From assembly GCA_024643705.1 (NCBI GenBank), contig JAHEML010000132.1, forward strand, positions 1 through 8,009: a stretch of DNA of 8,009 nt, given 5' to 3'. Origin of the DNA: Caldilineaceae bacterium (lineage in GTDB: Bacteria > Chloroflexota > Anaerolineae > Caldilineales > Caldilineaceae). The notes under the pieces were generated by a model that was given only the letters and a program-made list of their open reading frames with translations, did not search any database and had not been told where the DNA came from. The position numbers and the translations under genes are program-made. Below, in pieces: positions 1-5,501 of the stretch. The number at the start of each line of letters is the position of its first letter. Positions within the stretch are counted from its first letter, which is position 1.

Positions 1-564
1 GGCCGGTGAGACATTGAGTGCCACGGCCGCGTTCCAGAAGCGAGCACCGTCCACATGGAATTGCAGCCCGTGGCGGTGGGCCAACTGACCGACAGCATCC
101 ATATAATCTACGGGCAGGGCGCGGCCACCGCAGCGGTTGTGGGTGTTCTCCACCGCCACCAGCCGGGTGATGGGAAAGTGTTCGTTGTCGCCGCGGATGG
201 CTTCTTCGATGTCGTCCAGTTTCAGGGTTCCGTCGGGCTGGGTGGGTACGCTGCGGGGGTGGACGCCGCCGAGCGCGGCCGACCCTCCTTGCTCGTAGAG
301 ATAGATGTGGGCCAGGTTGCCCAGAATCACCTCGTCGCCCCGGCCACAGTGGGACAAGACCGAGATCAGGTTGCCCATTGTCCCACTGGGCACGAAAACG
401 GCGGCTTCTTTGCCCAGCATGTCGGCGGCCAGCCCTTCCAGTCGGTTGACGGTGGGGTCTTCTCCGTAGACATCATCGCCTACGGGGGCGCTTGCCATGG
501 CTTCCAGCATGGCGGGGGTGGGGCGGGTTACGGTGTCCGAACGCAGATCGATTGGGGTGGTCAT
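1..564 (-). CDS. ltaE: Low-specificity L-threonine aldolase, N-terminal part (runs off the window)
   Basis: This is a PLP-dependent fold-type I enzyme that cleaves L-threonine or L-allo-threonine to glycine and acetaldehyde in the cytoplasm. The 188 visible residues begin with the family signature DLRSDTVTRPT (residues 6-16). They continue with GDDVYGEDPTVN (29-40), the PSGTMGN cofactor-phosphate region (59-65), AHIYLYEQGG (85-94, with the His that stacks on PLP), ENTHN (139-143) and HVDGARFWNA (170-179), whose Asp contacts the pyridine nitrogen. The catalytic lysine lies beyond the left edge. Family members are about 340 residues, so a little over half is present. The ATG at 564 is preceded by AAGGA with 5 nt spacing (570-574). 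It lies downstream of the kinase gene on the same strand, but 223 bp with hairpins separate them, so independent transcription is likely. The assignment rests on close agreement with the remembered E. coli LtaE sequence. Confidence 0.93.
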   Translation of the reverse strand, partial: MTTPIDLRSDTVTRPTPAMLEAMASAPVGDDVYGEDPTVNRLEGLAADMLGKEAAVFVPSGTMGNLISVLSHCGRGDEVILGNLAHIYLYEQGGSAALGGVHPRSVPTQPDGTLKLDDIEEAIRGDNEHFPITRLVAVENTHNRCGGRALPVDYMDAVGQLAHRHGLQFHVDGARFWNAAVALNVSPA

Positions 565-664
565 GGGAATCCTTTTCTGTGGGTGATACATTCATGGGTA
601 AAATTACGGCAGGTAAGAAAGGCATATTTCACAATCAGGGCAAAAAATATGTCGGCAATGATCA

Positions 665-727
665 CTCCGGGCTAAAGACCCGGAGCTATCGAGCAACGCC
701 GGATAAATCCGGCTTAAAAAGCTCGAT
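665..727. repeat. Tandem and nested hairpin element in the gap between kinase and threonine aldolase genes
   Basis: Three perfect 7-bp stems are packed into 63 bp. CTCCGGG (665-671) pairs with CCCGGAG (679-685) over a 7-nt loop. GCCGGAT (698-704) pairs with ATCCGGC (707-713) over 2 nt. An outer stem, ATCGAGC (688-694) with GCTCGAT (721-727), encloses the second hairpin. In transcripts leaving the kinase gene this would fold as a stem-loop inside a stem followed by another hairpin. It may act as a transcript end or processing site, or it may be an interspersed REP-like element. No good T-run follows on the minus strand, so a simple intrinsic terminator is not proven. Confidence 0.6.
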
Positions 728-740
728 TTGCCAGGATGTA

Positions 741-783
741 CGCCTTTTGCGTCTCTGCCTCTTTGCGACTTTGCGTTAAAAAA
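741..783 (-). repeat. CGCAAAG-type degenerate repeat downstream of the kinase stop
   Basis: Read on the minus strand this begins with a T-run, then AACGCAAAG, TCGCAAAG, AGGCAGAG and ACGCAAAAGG, that is, four 8-10 bp units on one theme. It sits just after the kinase stop codon at 788. Similar 'cgcaaag' strings occur between genes in several unrelated bacterial phyla as a short intergenic repeat of unknown function. That comparison is from memory, not from a search. The sequence is not coding in any convincing frame. Confidence 0.5.
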
Positions 784-787
784 TCTG

Positions 788-2890
788 CTAAAAGCGAAAT
801 AGAGTACGTAAAAAGGTGTAAATGACTTCGCTATCTGTCTGAGTGTCGCGGATGAGCAGGCCGCCTTCAAATTCCTGTACAATGCCGGTGGTCGCGCTGG
901 CGGGTGCGGTGGCCCATCCCAATGTGCTTCGCACTGGGTTGTTTTCTGCCCAGAGCACCCCCATCCCTTTCACTGGTTGGAGCAAGCCAGGAGAAGGCGT
1001 ATCGAAGGCGGGTTCGGGCGGTATCTGGGGCATGCCTTCGTTCCATCTGTCAGGATGTCGCTCCCATTGGCCGTTGCCCGCAAAACGCACGTAGATTTCG
1101 CGGGTGTCGTCCCGGCGCAGCATGAGACCATTCTGGAAAGGCTGAACCACAAAGCCAATCAGCGTGCCCTGATCGATGGCGCAACCTAACGTTTCACGGT
1201 TGTTGTCCTGGCGCAGAAAGTTGTAGAGTTCTTCGACGGCCACATATTGACAAGCCACAGCCAAAGAATCTTCCGGCGTCGGTGTCGGCGCGACCGTGGG
1301 CTGACTTGTGGGCAGGGGAATTGGTGTCTTTGTGGGTTGGGGCGTCGGTGTAGGCGTGGGCGATGGCAATGGTACTTTTGTCGCTGTGGCGGTCGGTGTT
1401 GCCGTTGCTGTTGGCTCTGTCGTCAGCGTGGCGGGAATCTCCCCTGGCGTGCTGCCCGCGTCGCTATCTTCCAAGGTGGGCGAAGGTGGGATGTTGGTTG
1501 GCGGCAGCAAGGCGGGGTTTCGTGTAGCTGTCGCCATTAGCACCACCGGCTGACCGGTTGGGGTGCTGCCGCCGCTGCTGGGCGGAAAGAGACGCTCGAA
1601 AGGAAAGATACTGCCCGCGCTGATCAGCACAATGCCCATAAAGATCAGGGCTAGCACGCCAACCCCACCAACGACAATGGGTTGCCAGTTCACCTTTGTT
1701 TTTCGTGTAGCAGGCGTAGGGCTGACCGGCAGTGGTGTGGTGGGTCTGGGTGGTATGCGTCTAGCGGGCACATCGGCTGTAACCGGAGCCAGATTAGATG
1801 CAGTCTGGCGGCGGGCAGTGGCCGAAGATGTGACAATCACTGTTTCGGTGGACTGGACTGGCGGAACGGGCGTGGTGGAGCTGAGGCTGGAAAGGGTGAG
1901 GGTGGAGGTGGCCTCGTTGTGATAGGCGTCGCTGCCCGGCTCGGCCAAGGCGCGACCAGCAGCCATGGTCAGGGCGTCGGCCATTGCCAGTCCACTGGCA
2001 TAGCGTTGGGCTGGCTCTTTTGCCAGTGTCGAACGCAGCAGATCGACCACGCGCGGGGGCAACGCGGCCAGAATATCGTCGGGGATGGTGACCGATTCGT
2101 AGACGTGGGCATGGAGAATCTGTGTGGTCGAACCAAGAAAGGGTGCCCGACCAACCAGGCAGCGGTAGAGTACGGCCCCCAGCGAATAGATGTCGCTTTG
2201 GGCTGTCACATCCCGGCTGCCCGCGCACTGTTCAGGGGCCATGTAGGCGGGTGTGCCGATGGTACGTCCTGAATTTGTGAGTTCGGGTGTGTCCAGCGCC
2301 CGGGCAATCCCGAAATCCGACAGAAGGGGAACCACAGGGTGATCCAGGGCTTCCAGTTGAACGCTGCCGGGCGTGCCAGGGCTGGTGGGGCGCAAAAGGA
2401 TGTTGCTCGGTTTCACATCCCGGTGGATTACCCCAGAGCGGTGGGCATGCTCCAGGGCACGGGCGATGGGGATCAGCAGGTTGCAGCTCTCTTCGGGCAT
2501 GAGTTTACCCCGGCGTTCCAGCAGGCGCGCCAGACTTTCGCCTTCGATGAGTTCCATGGCGATATAGGCGACGCCGTCGGTGGGGGCATCGCCCACCTGC
2601 AAGGTTGTAACGATGTTTGGGTGGCGGAGCGTACCGGCTGTGCGGGCTTCCTGGCGAAAGCGGGAACGGGTGACATCGTCGGCGCCGGGGAGCAGCACCT
2701 TTAGCGCGACTGTCCGCCCCTGCACTTGATCATAGGCTTGGTAGACGGCGGCCGCGCCACCACTGCCCAGCCGTCGCCCGATCAGATAACGGCCAATCTG
2801 CCGTCCGGTCAGATTGGCCGTATCCAGAGGCTCCCCGCTTGGGGGGACGCTATCCGATTCAAAGAGAGGACGTTCGAAAGAGTTGGACAC
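788..2890 (-). CDS. Transmembrane Ser/Thr protein kinase with extracellular LGFP-like repeats
   Basis: A 700-residue Hanks-type kinase from the GTG at 2890. The catalytic domain spans about residues 35-310: glycine loop LGSGGAAAVY (41-50, third Gly replaced by Ala), Lys64 in VALKVL, Glu81, catalytic HRDVKPSN (156-163), DFG (192-194), GTPAYMAPE (212-220). An insert of about 20 residues rich in Pro and Gly (167-188) separates the catalytic loop from DFG. A basic stretch (RKTK) precedes one membrane helix (about 404-429). A Pro/Thr linker (433-541) then leads to an external domain of about 155 residues with two copies of an LGxA..VQxF..GLxxR..IYxxF module. PASTA repeats are absent. The frame stays open to 3184, but that extension overlaps the opposite-strand FHA gene and has no kinase homology, so GTG 2890 is preferred. 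No clear Shine-Dalgarno sequence precedes it, so the exact start is uncertain. Likely partner: the divergent FHA-wHTH protein. Confidence 0.92.
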   Translation of the reverse strand: MSNSFERPLFESDSVPPSGEPLDTANLTGRQIGRYLIGRRLGSGGAAAVYQAYDQVQGRTVALKVLLPGADDVTRSRFRQEARTAGTLRHPNIVTTLQVGDAPTDGVAYIAMELIEGESLARLLERRGKLMPEESCNLLIPIARALEHAHRSGVIHRDVKPSNILLRPTSPGTPGSVQLEALDHPVVPLLSDFGIARALDTPELTNSGRTIGTPAYMAPEQCAGSRDVTAQSDIYSLGAVLYRCLVGRAPFLGSTTQILHAHVYESVTIPDDILAALPPRVVDLLRSTLAKEPAQRYASGLAMADALTMAAGRALAEPGSDAYHNEATSTLTLSSLSSTTPVPPVQSTETVIVTSSATARRQTASNLAPVTADVPARRIPPRPTTPLPVSPTPATRKTKVNWQPIVVGGVGVLALIFMGIVLISAGSIFPFERLFPPSSGGSTPTGQPVVLMATATRNPALLPPTNIPPSPTLEDSDAGSTPGEIPATLTTEPTATATPTATATKVPLPSPTPTPTPQPTKTPIPLPTSQPTVAPTPTPEDSLAVACQYVAVEELYNFLRQDNNRETLGCAIDQGTLIGFVVQPFQNGLMLRRDDTREIYVRFAGNGQWERHPDRWNEGMPQIPPEPAFDTPSPGLLQPVKGMGVLWAENNPVRSTLGWATAPASATTGIVQEFEGGLLIRDTQTDSEVIYTFLRTLFRF
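812..1198 (-). repeat. Two copies of an LGFP-like module in the kinase ectodomain
   Basis: Copy one is encoded at 1082-1198 (protein residues 565-603) and copy two at 812-931 (654-693). Both follow the pattern R-x-T-L-G-[CW]-A, about 10-12 residues, then [VI]-V-Q-x-F-x-x-G-L-[ML]-[LI]-R, a short polar stretch, and an IYxxF ending. The order of LG, then (V)QxF, then G resembles the LGFP repeat of actinobacterial wall-associated proteins. Sequence identity is low, and this match is by eye. Confidence 0.6.
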
Positions 2891-2904
2891 AGGTGCGCTA
2901 ACTA

Positions 2905-2933
2905 TTGGCGTGCAGTGCAGCTTTTGGTATGAT
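2905..2933 (+). promoter_or_regulatory. Sigma-70-type promoter candidate for the FHA-wHTH gene
   Basis: TTGGCG (2905-2910), a 17-bp spacer and TATGAT (2928-2933), with TGG directly before the -10 as an extended -10. Transcription would start near 2940 and give a leader of about 148 nt before the GTG at 3088. The match is good by base identity but untested. It lies just upstream of the kinase start on the other strand. Confidence 0.5.
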
Positions 2934-3015
2934 TTGGAATGGTCTTCTTTTGTACAAGACGCTGATGGTGTGCAAGATGTTCGGGTTGTGCGAAATGTTG
3001 CTACAGCCAGAAGCC

Positions 3016-3043
3016 ATTCTAGCACACGGACAAGAGTGAGCAA
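3016..3043 (-). promoter_or_regulatory. Promoter candidate for the Ser/Thr kinase gene
   Basis: On the minus strand TTGCTC (3043-3038), a 16-bp spacer and TAGAAT (3021-3016), with TGC before the -10. The start would be near 3009, giving a leader of about 120 nt to the GTG at 2890. The -35 is only a partial match, so this is weaker than the opposing promoter. Confidence 0.35.
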
Positions 3044-3074
3044 AAGAAACGGCGAAATTTTCCCCCTTGTTTTC

Positions 3075-3080
3075 AAAGGA
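3075..3080 (+). promoter_or_regulatory. Ribosome binding site that fixes the FHA-wHTH start
   Basis: AAAGGA lies 7 nt before the GTG at 3088. The further upstream in-frame TTG at 3067 has no such site. The ATG at 3081 is out of frame. Confidence 0.65.
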
Positions 3081-3087
3081 ATGCGTT

Positions 3088-3732
3088 GTGAGCCAGTTTG
3101 GACGTTTGATATGTCTCTCTGGGCCAAATATGGGCCAGGAATACGAATTGAATGGCGAGGTGATTCTGGTGGGGCGGGCCGCAACCGCCCATATCGTGTT
3201 GGCCGACGGTTTTGCCAGCCGCCAACATGGGGAGATTCACCGTATTGACAATGGGTATCAGATACGAGATTTGGGCAGCAAGAATGGTGTCTATGTGCGG
3301 GGTGAGCGTTTGGGCGCGGAGAGCCAGGTCTGGCTGAATGATGGGGATGAAGTGCAGTTTGCTTCTACCCGTTTTCGCTTTCAAGATCCATCTGCCACTC
3401 TGACAGCACCTTCGTTGATCGCCGTGCGCGAGCCTGGTCTGCGGGTCGAGATGGCAACCCGTCAGGTCTACGTGGATGGCGTGGTGCTTGATCCCCCCCT
3501 GAGTGTCAAACAGTTCGACCTGCTCTGGTATCTGTATGAGAACCGGGGGCGGGCCGTGAGCAAAGACGAAATTGCCATGCAAGTCTGGCCGGAAAACGAG
3601 GGTGATATCTTCGACGCCAACATTGATCGGATGGTGAGCCGAGTGCGCAGCCGCATCGAGCCAGACGAAAGCGAAGAAGCACGCTTTATTGCCACCGTGC
3701 GGGGGTATGGCTACCAATTCGTTTTAGGATAA
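3088..3732 (+). CDS. FHA domain fused to OmpR/PhoB-type winged-helix DNA-binding domain
   Basis: A 214-residue cytoplasmic transcription regulator. An N-terminal FHA domain (about residues 3-98) has the phosphothreonine-binding pattern: GR (29-30), SRQH (44-47) and LGSKNGVYVRGE (62-73). The C-terminal Trans_reg_C domain (about 118-213) has the usual order: a beta hairpin ending LSVKQFDLLWYL, the VSKDEIAMQVW helix, the recognition helix around NIDRMVSRVRSRI, and the wing VRGYGYQF. There is no receiver domain, so it is not a two-component response regulator. FHA domains bind phosphothreonine peptides, so activity is probably controlled by a Ser/Thr kinase, and the divergent kinase gene is the obvious candidate. 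The target could be a phosphorylated site in the kinase or within this protein. The GTG start is chosen because of AAAGGA at 3075-3080. DNA targets cannot be told from the sequence. Confidence 0.92.
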   Translation: MSQFGRLICLSGPNMGQEYELNGEVILVGRAATAHIVLADGFASRQHGEIHRIDNGYQIRDLGSKNGVYVRGERLGAESQVWLNDGDEVQFASTRFRFQDPSATLTAPSLIAVREPGLRVEMATRQVYVDGVVLDPPLSVKQFDLLWYLYENRGRAVSKDEIAMQVWPENEGDIFDANIDRMVSRVRSRIEPDESEEARFIATVRGYGYQFVLG

Positions 3733-3735
3733 AGA

Positions 3736-3760
3736 GCATCAGGTCGTTGCGACCGATTGC
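3736..3760 (+). terminator. Weak hairpin after the FHA-wHTH stop
   Basis: GGTCG (3742-3746), loop TTG and CGACC (3750-3754) form a perfect core. Flanking bases GCATC and GATTGC extend it with two single-base bulges. It begins 3 nt after the stop codon. There is no T-run, so termination is only a possibility. Confidence 0.25.
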
Positions 3761-3779
3761 ACCTTGTCCCCCTCTCTTG

Positions 3780-3810
3780 CCCCCTGAATTCACCCCCTGA
3801 ATTCGCCCCC
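3780..3810. repeat. 13-bp tandem repeat, about 2.4 units
   Basis: CCCCCTGAATTCA (3780-3792) is followed directly by CCCCCTGAATTCG (3793-3805) and then CCCCC (3806-3810). Each unit contains a GAATTC palindrome. It resembles the 14-bp tandem repeat on the other side of the sigma gene (4692-4719). Confidence 0.75.
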
Positions 3811-3990
3811 TTTGTCATTCGCCCTCTTTTCCTTGGCTGCAACCCCTGCCCAAAGCCCCTTATCCTGCAATCGTTCCACGGCAAAAAAGAGCGCAATTCG
3901 GCTGCGACAAACAATAGTAGGCGAATACGCAAGCAAGCGTAGGCCAACAGTCCGCGTTCCGTCCCCATCCCTTCTGAAAAAATTCTGATA

Positions 3991-4002
3991 AGCATGTATG
4001 CT
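3991..4002 (+). promoter_or_regulatory. Short palindrome overlapping a possible -10 of the sigma gene
   Basis: AGCAT-GT-ATGCT is a perfect inverted repeat. Its right part, TATGCT (3997-4002), could serve as a -10 element. The best upstream -35 (TTCTGA, 3972-3977) has a 19-bp spacer, which is poor. It could instead be an operator half-site pair. Confidence 0.25.
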
Positions 4003-4008
4003 AGTGAC

Positions 4009-4031
4009 AGCTTGCACCGCCTGTGCAAGCT
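4009..4031 (+). promoter_or_regulatory. Perfect 9-bp hairpin in the leader of the ECF sigma gene
   Basis: AGCTTGCAC (4009-4017), loop CGCCT and GTGCAAGCT (4023-4031). It ends 15 nt before the AAGGA of the sigma gene. In mRNA it could affect stability or translation. In DNA it could be a dyad operator. The partial T-run after it (4036-4039) is too weak for a terminator. Confidence 0.5.
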
Positions 4032-4046
4032 CCGCTTTTCTACTGA

Positions 4047-4051
4047 AAGGA
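4047..4051 (+). promoter_or_regulatory. Ribosome binding site that fixes the ECF sigma start
   Basis: AAGGA is 7 nt before the ATG at 4059. This favours that ATG over the in-frame TTG at 4053, which would leave only 1 nt of spacing. Confidence 0.7.
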
Positions 4052-4058
4052 ATTGGCG

Positions 4059-4682
4059 ATGAGTTTGGCAACAACTCGATCCTATCCCTCCGTCGGTCTG
4101 CCTTTGGAACTAACAGCAACAATCCACGCGGCCCGGGCCGGCGATGAATCTGCCTTTTGCAGACTATGTGAATTCTATCAATCGGCAGCAGAGCGGGTGG
4201 CCCGCCACATCTTGCGCACGGAAGAGGCCGCCGCCGACGCGGTGCAGGATGCCCTGGTGAAGGTGTACAAAGCCATCCCCCAGTTCGAGGATGGCAATTT
4301 TCGTGCCTGGCTGCTGCGTATTGTCACCAACACCTGCTACGACCATCTGCGTCGCCAGAAACGCCGCCCAACGATCAGTTTGGATGCCCTGCTGGAAGAA
4401 TCTTACACCGAGATGCCCGATACACGCGCCAGCAATGATCCAGAACGGATGATGCTGCGCCGGGAACAGCGAGACTTTCTGCGCAGCATGATCGATGAAC
4501 TATCGCCCTGGCACAAAGAGGTGGTGGTGCTGGTGGATGTGATGGGCTACGATTATAGCGAAGCTGCTTCCATGCTCAACCTCCCCCTTGGCACGGTCAA
4601 GTCCCGCCTGAGCCGGGCACGGGCCACCTTGCGGGATCGACTGACCGCCGCCAACTATCTGCCCGGCCCCGTTCGCCACTAA
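4059..4682 (+). CDS. ECF-type RNA polymerase sigma factor (sigma-70 family)
   Basis: A 207-residue protein with the two-domain ECF layout. Region 2 (about residues 26-102) contains DESAFCRLCEFYQ, then AADAVQDALVKVYK (the DAxQDxFxxxy core of region 2.2) and FRAWLLRIVTNTCYDHLRRQKRR (regions 2.3-2.4), which would bind the -10 element. Region 4 (about 146-195) has LSPWHKEVVVLVDVMGYDYSEAA and the helix-turn-helix LNLPLGTVKSRLSRARATLR for the -35. Between them is an acidic linker of about 40 residues with no sigma-3 domain. The start is set by AAGGA at 4047-4051. No zinc-finger anti-sigma gene follows. The next gene, 52 bp on, encodes a membrane protein of another family and may be cotranscribed. 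No classical ECF-type autoregulated promoter was recognised upstream. The function call is secure; the regulon is unknown. Confidence 0.94.
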   Translation: MSLATTRSYPSVGLPLELTATIHAARAGDESAFCRLCEFYQSAAERVARHILRTEEAAADAVQDALVKVYKAIPQFEDGNFRAWLLRIVTNTCYDHLRRQKRRPTISLDALLEESYTEMPDTRASNDPERMMLRREQRDFLRSMIDELSPWHKEVVVLVDVMGYDYSEAASMLNLPLGTVKSRLSRARATLRDRLTAANYLPGPVRH

Positions 4683-4691
4683 TTTAACCCA

Positions 4692-4719
4692 TACAATTCA
4701 ACCCCTACAATTCAACCCC
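4692..4719. repeat. 14-bp perfect tandem duplication between sigma gene and membrane protein gene
   Basis: TACAATTCAACCCC occurs twice in a row (4692-4705 and 4706-4719). A decayed partial copy lies on each side (AATTTAACCCA before, TACAC after). It occupies most of the 52-bp gap where a ribosome site for the next gene would be expected. Confidence 0.85.
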
Positions 4720-4734
4720 TACACACTTGATCCC

Positions 4735-5340
4735 ATGCTGATCGCCCATCTTGTGCCAGGCTACTTTGCCGCCGAGTGGTCTGCTGGCCGGCAGGTCGCC
4801 GGGTGGAGCCACCGGCAACGTCTGGTCGCCTGGTCTGTAGCTTTGGGCAGCACTGTCGCCCCAGACACCGACGTCCTCTACAACGCGATTTTTCGTGGCT
4901 TTTTCAACCATTCCTGGTTGTGGACCCATAGTCTTTTCCCCTACCTGGGCGTTGGCCTCCTCTGGATCGGATTGCGCGCCTATGCCCGCTGGCCTTTCGG
5001 GCAAACCCTGGTTGGTCTGGCGGTGGTGGGCGGGCTTTCCCACCTGCTGCTGGATGTAATTGCCCACAGCACGCCCCTCTTCTACCCCCTTTGGTCTGCG
5101 ATGATTGGGTTTTCATCTGCCCGGGTTCAATCGGGTGGCGTTGTCGGCTATCTCACCGATCCCATCTTTCTGTGCGAACCCCTGCTCCTCTCCCTGGCGG
5201 CTGCCCATTGGGTATGCAACCACAGACTTTCTCGACGTACAACCCAACTGGCGCTTGTAGGCGTGAGCGGCGCGACTCTTGCGTTTGTATTCCTCTTCCT
5301 CCTCTTGCTTCCCATTTTGCAGGAGATAGTAGTCTTTTAG
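4735..5340 (+). CDS. YdjM/DUF457-like membrane-bound metal-dependent hydrolase
   Basis: A 201-residue integral membrane protein. Putative metal ligands follow the family pattern: His5 near the N-terminus, PDTD (43-46), H59 and WTHS (63-66), GLSHLLLD (100-107) and H111. Hydrophobic segments at about 32-42, 68-82, 91-108, 145-160 and 172-194 suggest four or five membrane helices. The family (PF04307, YdjM/YbcI type) is about this length. It is called a metal-dependent hydrolase by its conserved His/Asp residues, but its substrate is not established. In E. coli YdjM is an SOS-regulated inner membrane protein. The ATG at 4735 has no clear Shine-Dalgarno sequence; the expected site is occupied by the 14-bp tandem duplication and TTGATCCC. 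It lies 52 bp after the ECF sigma gene on the same strand, so cotranscription is plausible. Transcription probably ends at the inverted repeat near 5440-5480. Confidence 0.8.
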   Translation: MLIAHLVPGYFAAEWSAGRQVAGWSHRQRLVAWSVALGSTVAPDTDVLYNAIFRGFFNHSWLWTHSLFPYLGVGLLWIGLRAYARWPFGQTLVGLAVVGGLSHLLLDVIAHSTPLFYPLWSAMIGFSSARVQSGGVVGYLTDPIFLCEPLLLSLAAAHWVCNHRLSRRTTQLALVGVSGATLAFVFLFLLLLPILQEIVVF

Positions 5341-5362
5341 GAGTCGTTATTGGTCTGCACGG

Positions 5363-5374
5363 GTCTGATCAGAC
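5363..5374. promoter_or_regulatory. 12-bp perfect palindrome GTCTGATCAGAC
   Basis: A perfect palindrome with no spacer sits 22 bp after the stop of the membrane protein gene. It could be a protein binding site or a chance palindrome. It is not followed by a T-run. Confidence 0.3.
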
Positions 5375-5437
5375 ATTGTCGCTTATAGGATCAGAAAGAG
5401 AGAGGAATCTGCCATCCAGAATCGATCCATGTGGGAA

Positions 5438-5481
5438 GCTAGGATCAATGGGGTTGCCAAAACTGCCCCATTGATCCCAGC
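5438..5481. terminator. Strong inverted repeat between convergent genes, likely bidirectional terminator
   Basis: GGATCAATGGGG (5442-5453) pairs perfectly with CCCCATTGATCC (5466-5477) around a 12-nt loop. After one mismatch, GCT (5438-5440) pairs with AGC (5479-5481). It lies between the converging ends at 5340 and 5502, where a shared terminator is expected. T-runs on either side are short (CCCTTT on plus, none good on minus), so termination efficiency is uncertain. Confidence 0.65.
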
Positions 5482-5501
5482 CCTTTATGCCGAGAGACTC
5501 G

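Larger units (their letters stand above)
3733..4058. other. Intergenic stretch between FHA-wHTH and ECF sigma genes
   Basis: No convincing gene is present in these 326 bp. The open frames on both strands here lack a ribosome site and recognisable domains. The stretch contains a weak hairpin, a 13-bp tandem repeat (3780-3810), a C/T-rich segment to about 3870, a short palindrome (3991-4002), a 9-bp hairpin (4009-4031) and the ribosome site of the sigma gene. Confidence 0.7.

Noticed and set aside
55..675. 206-codon plus-strand open frame opposite the threonine aldolase
   Set aside because: It is antisense to a gene with clear family motifs, and its translation has no recognisable domain.
1247..1540. 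Cys/Arg-rich plus-strand frame opposite the kinase Pro/Thr linker
   Set aside because: Its composition is the antisense reading of Pro/Thr codons; there is no start context or homology.
2893..3184. N-terminal extension of the kinase reading frame to 3184
   Set aside because: It overlaps the FHA gene's 5' end on the other strand and both promoter candidates, shows no domain, and contains no ATG near the kinase domain.
3073..3717. 214-codon minus-strand frame opposite the FHA-wHTH gene
   Set aside because: It exactly mirrors a gene with strong FHA and winged-helix motifs and has no features of its own.
4705..5067. 120-codon minus-strand frame across the start of the YdjM-like gene
   Set aside because: It is antisense to conserved metal-ligand motifs, with no ribosome site or domain.
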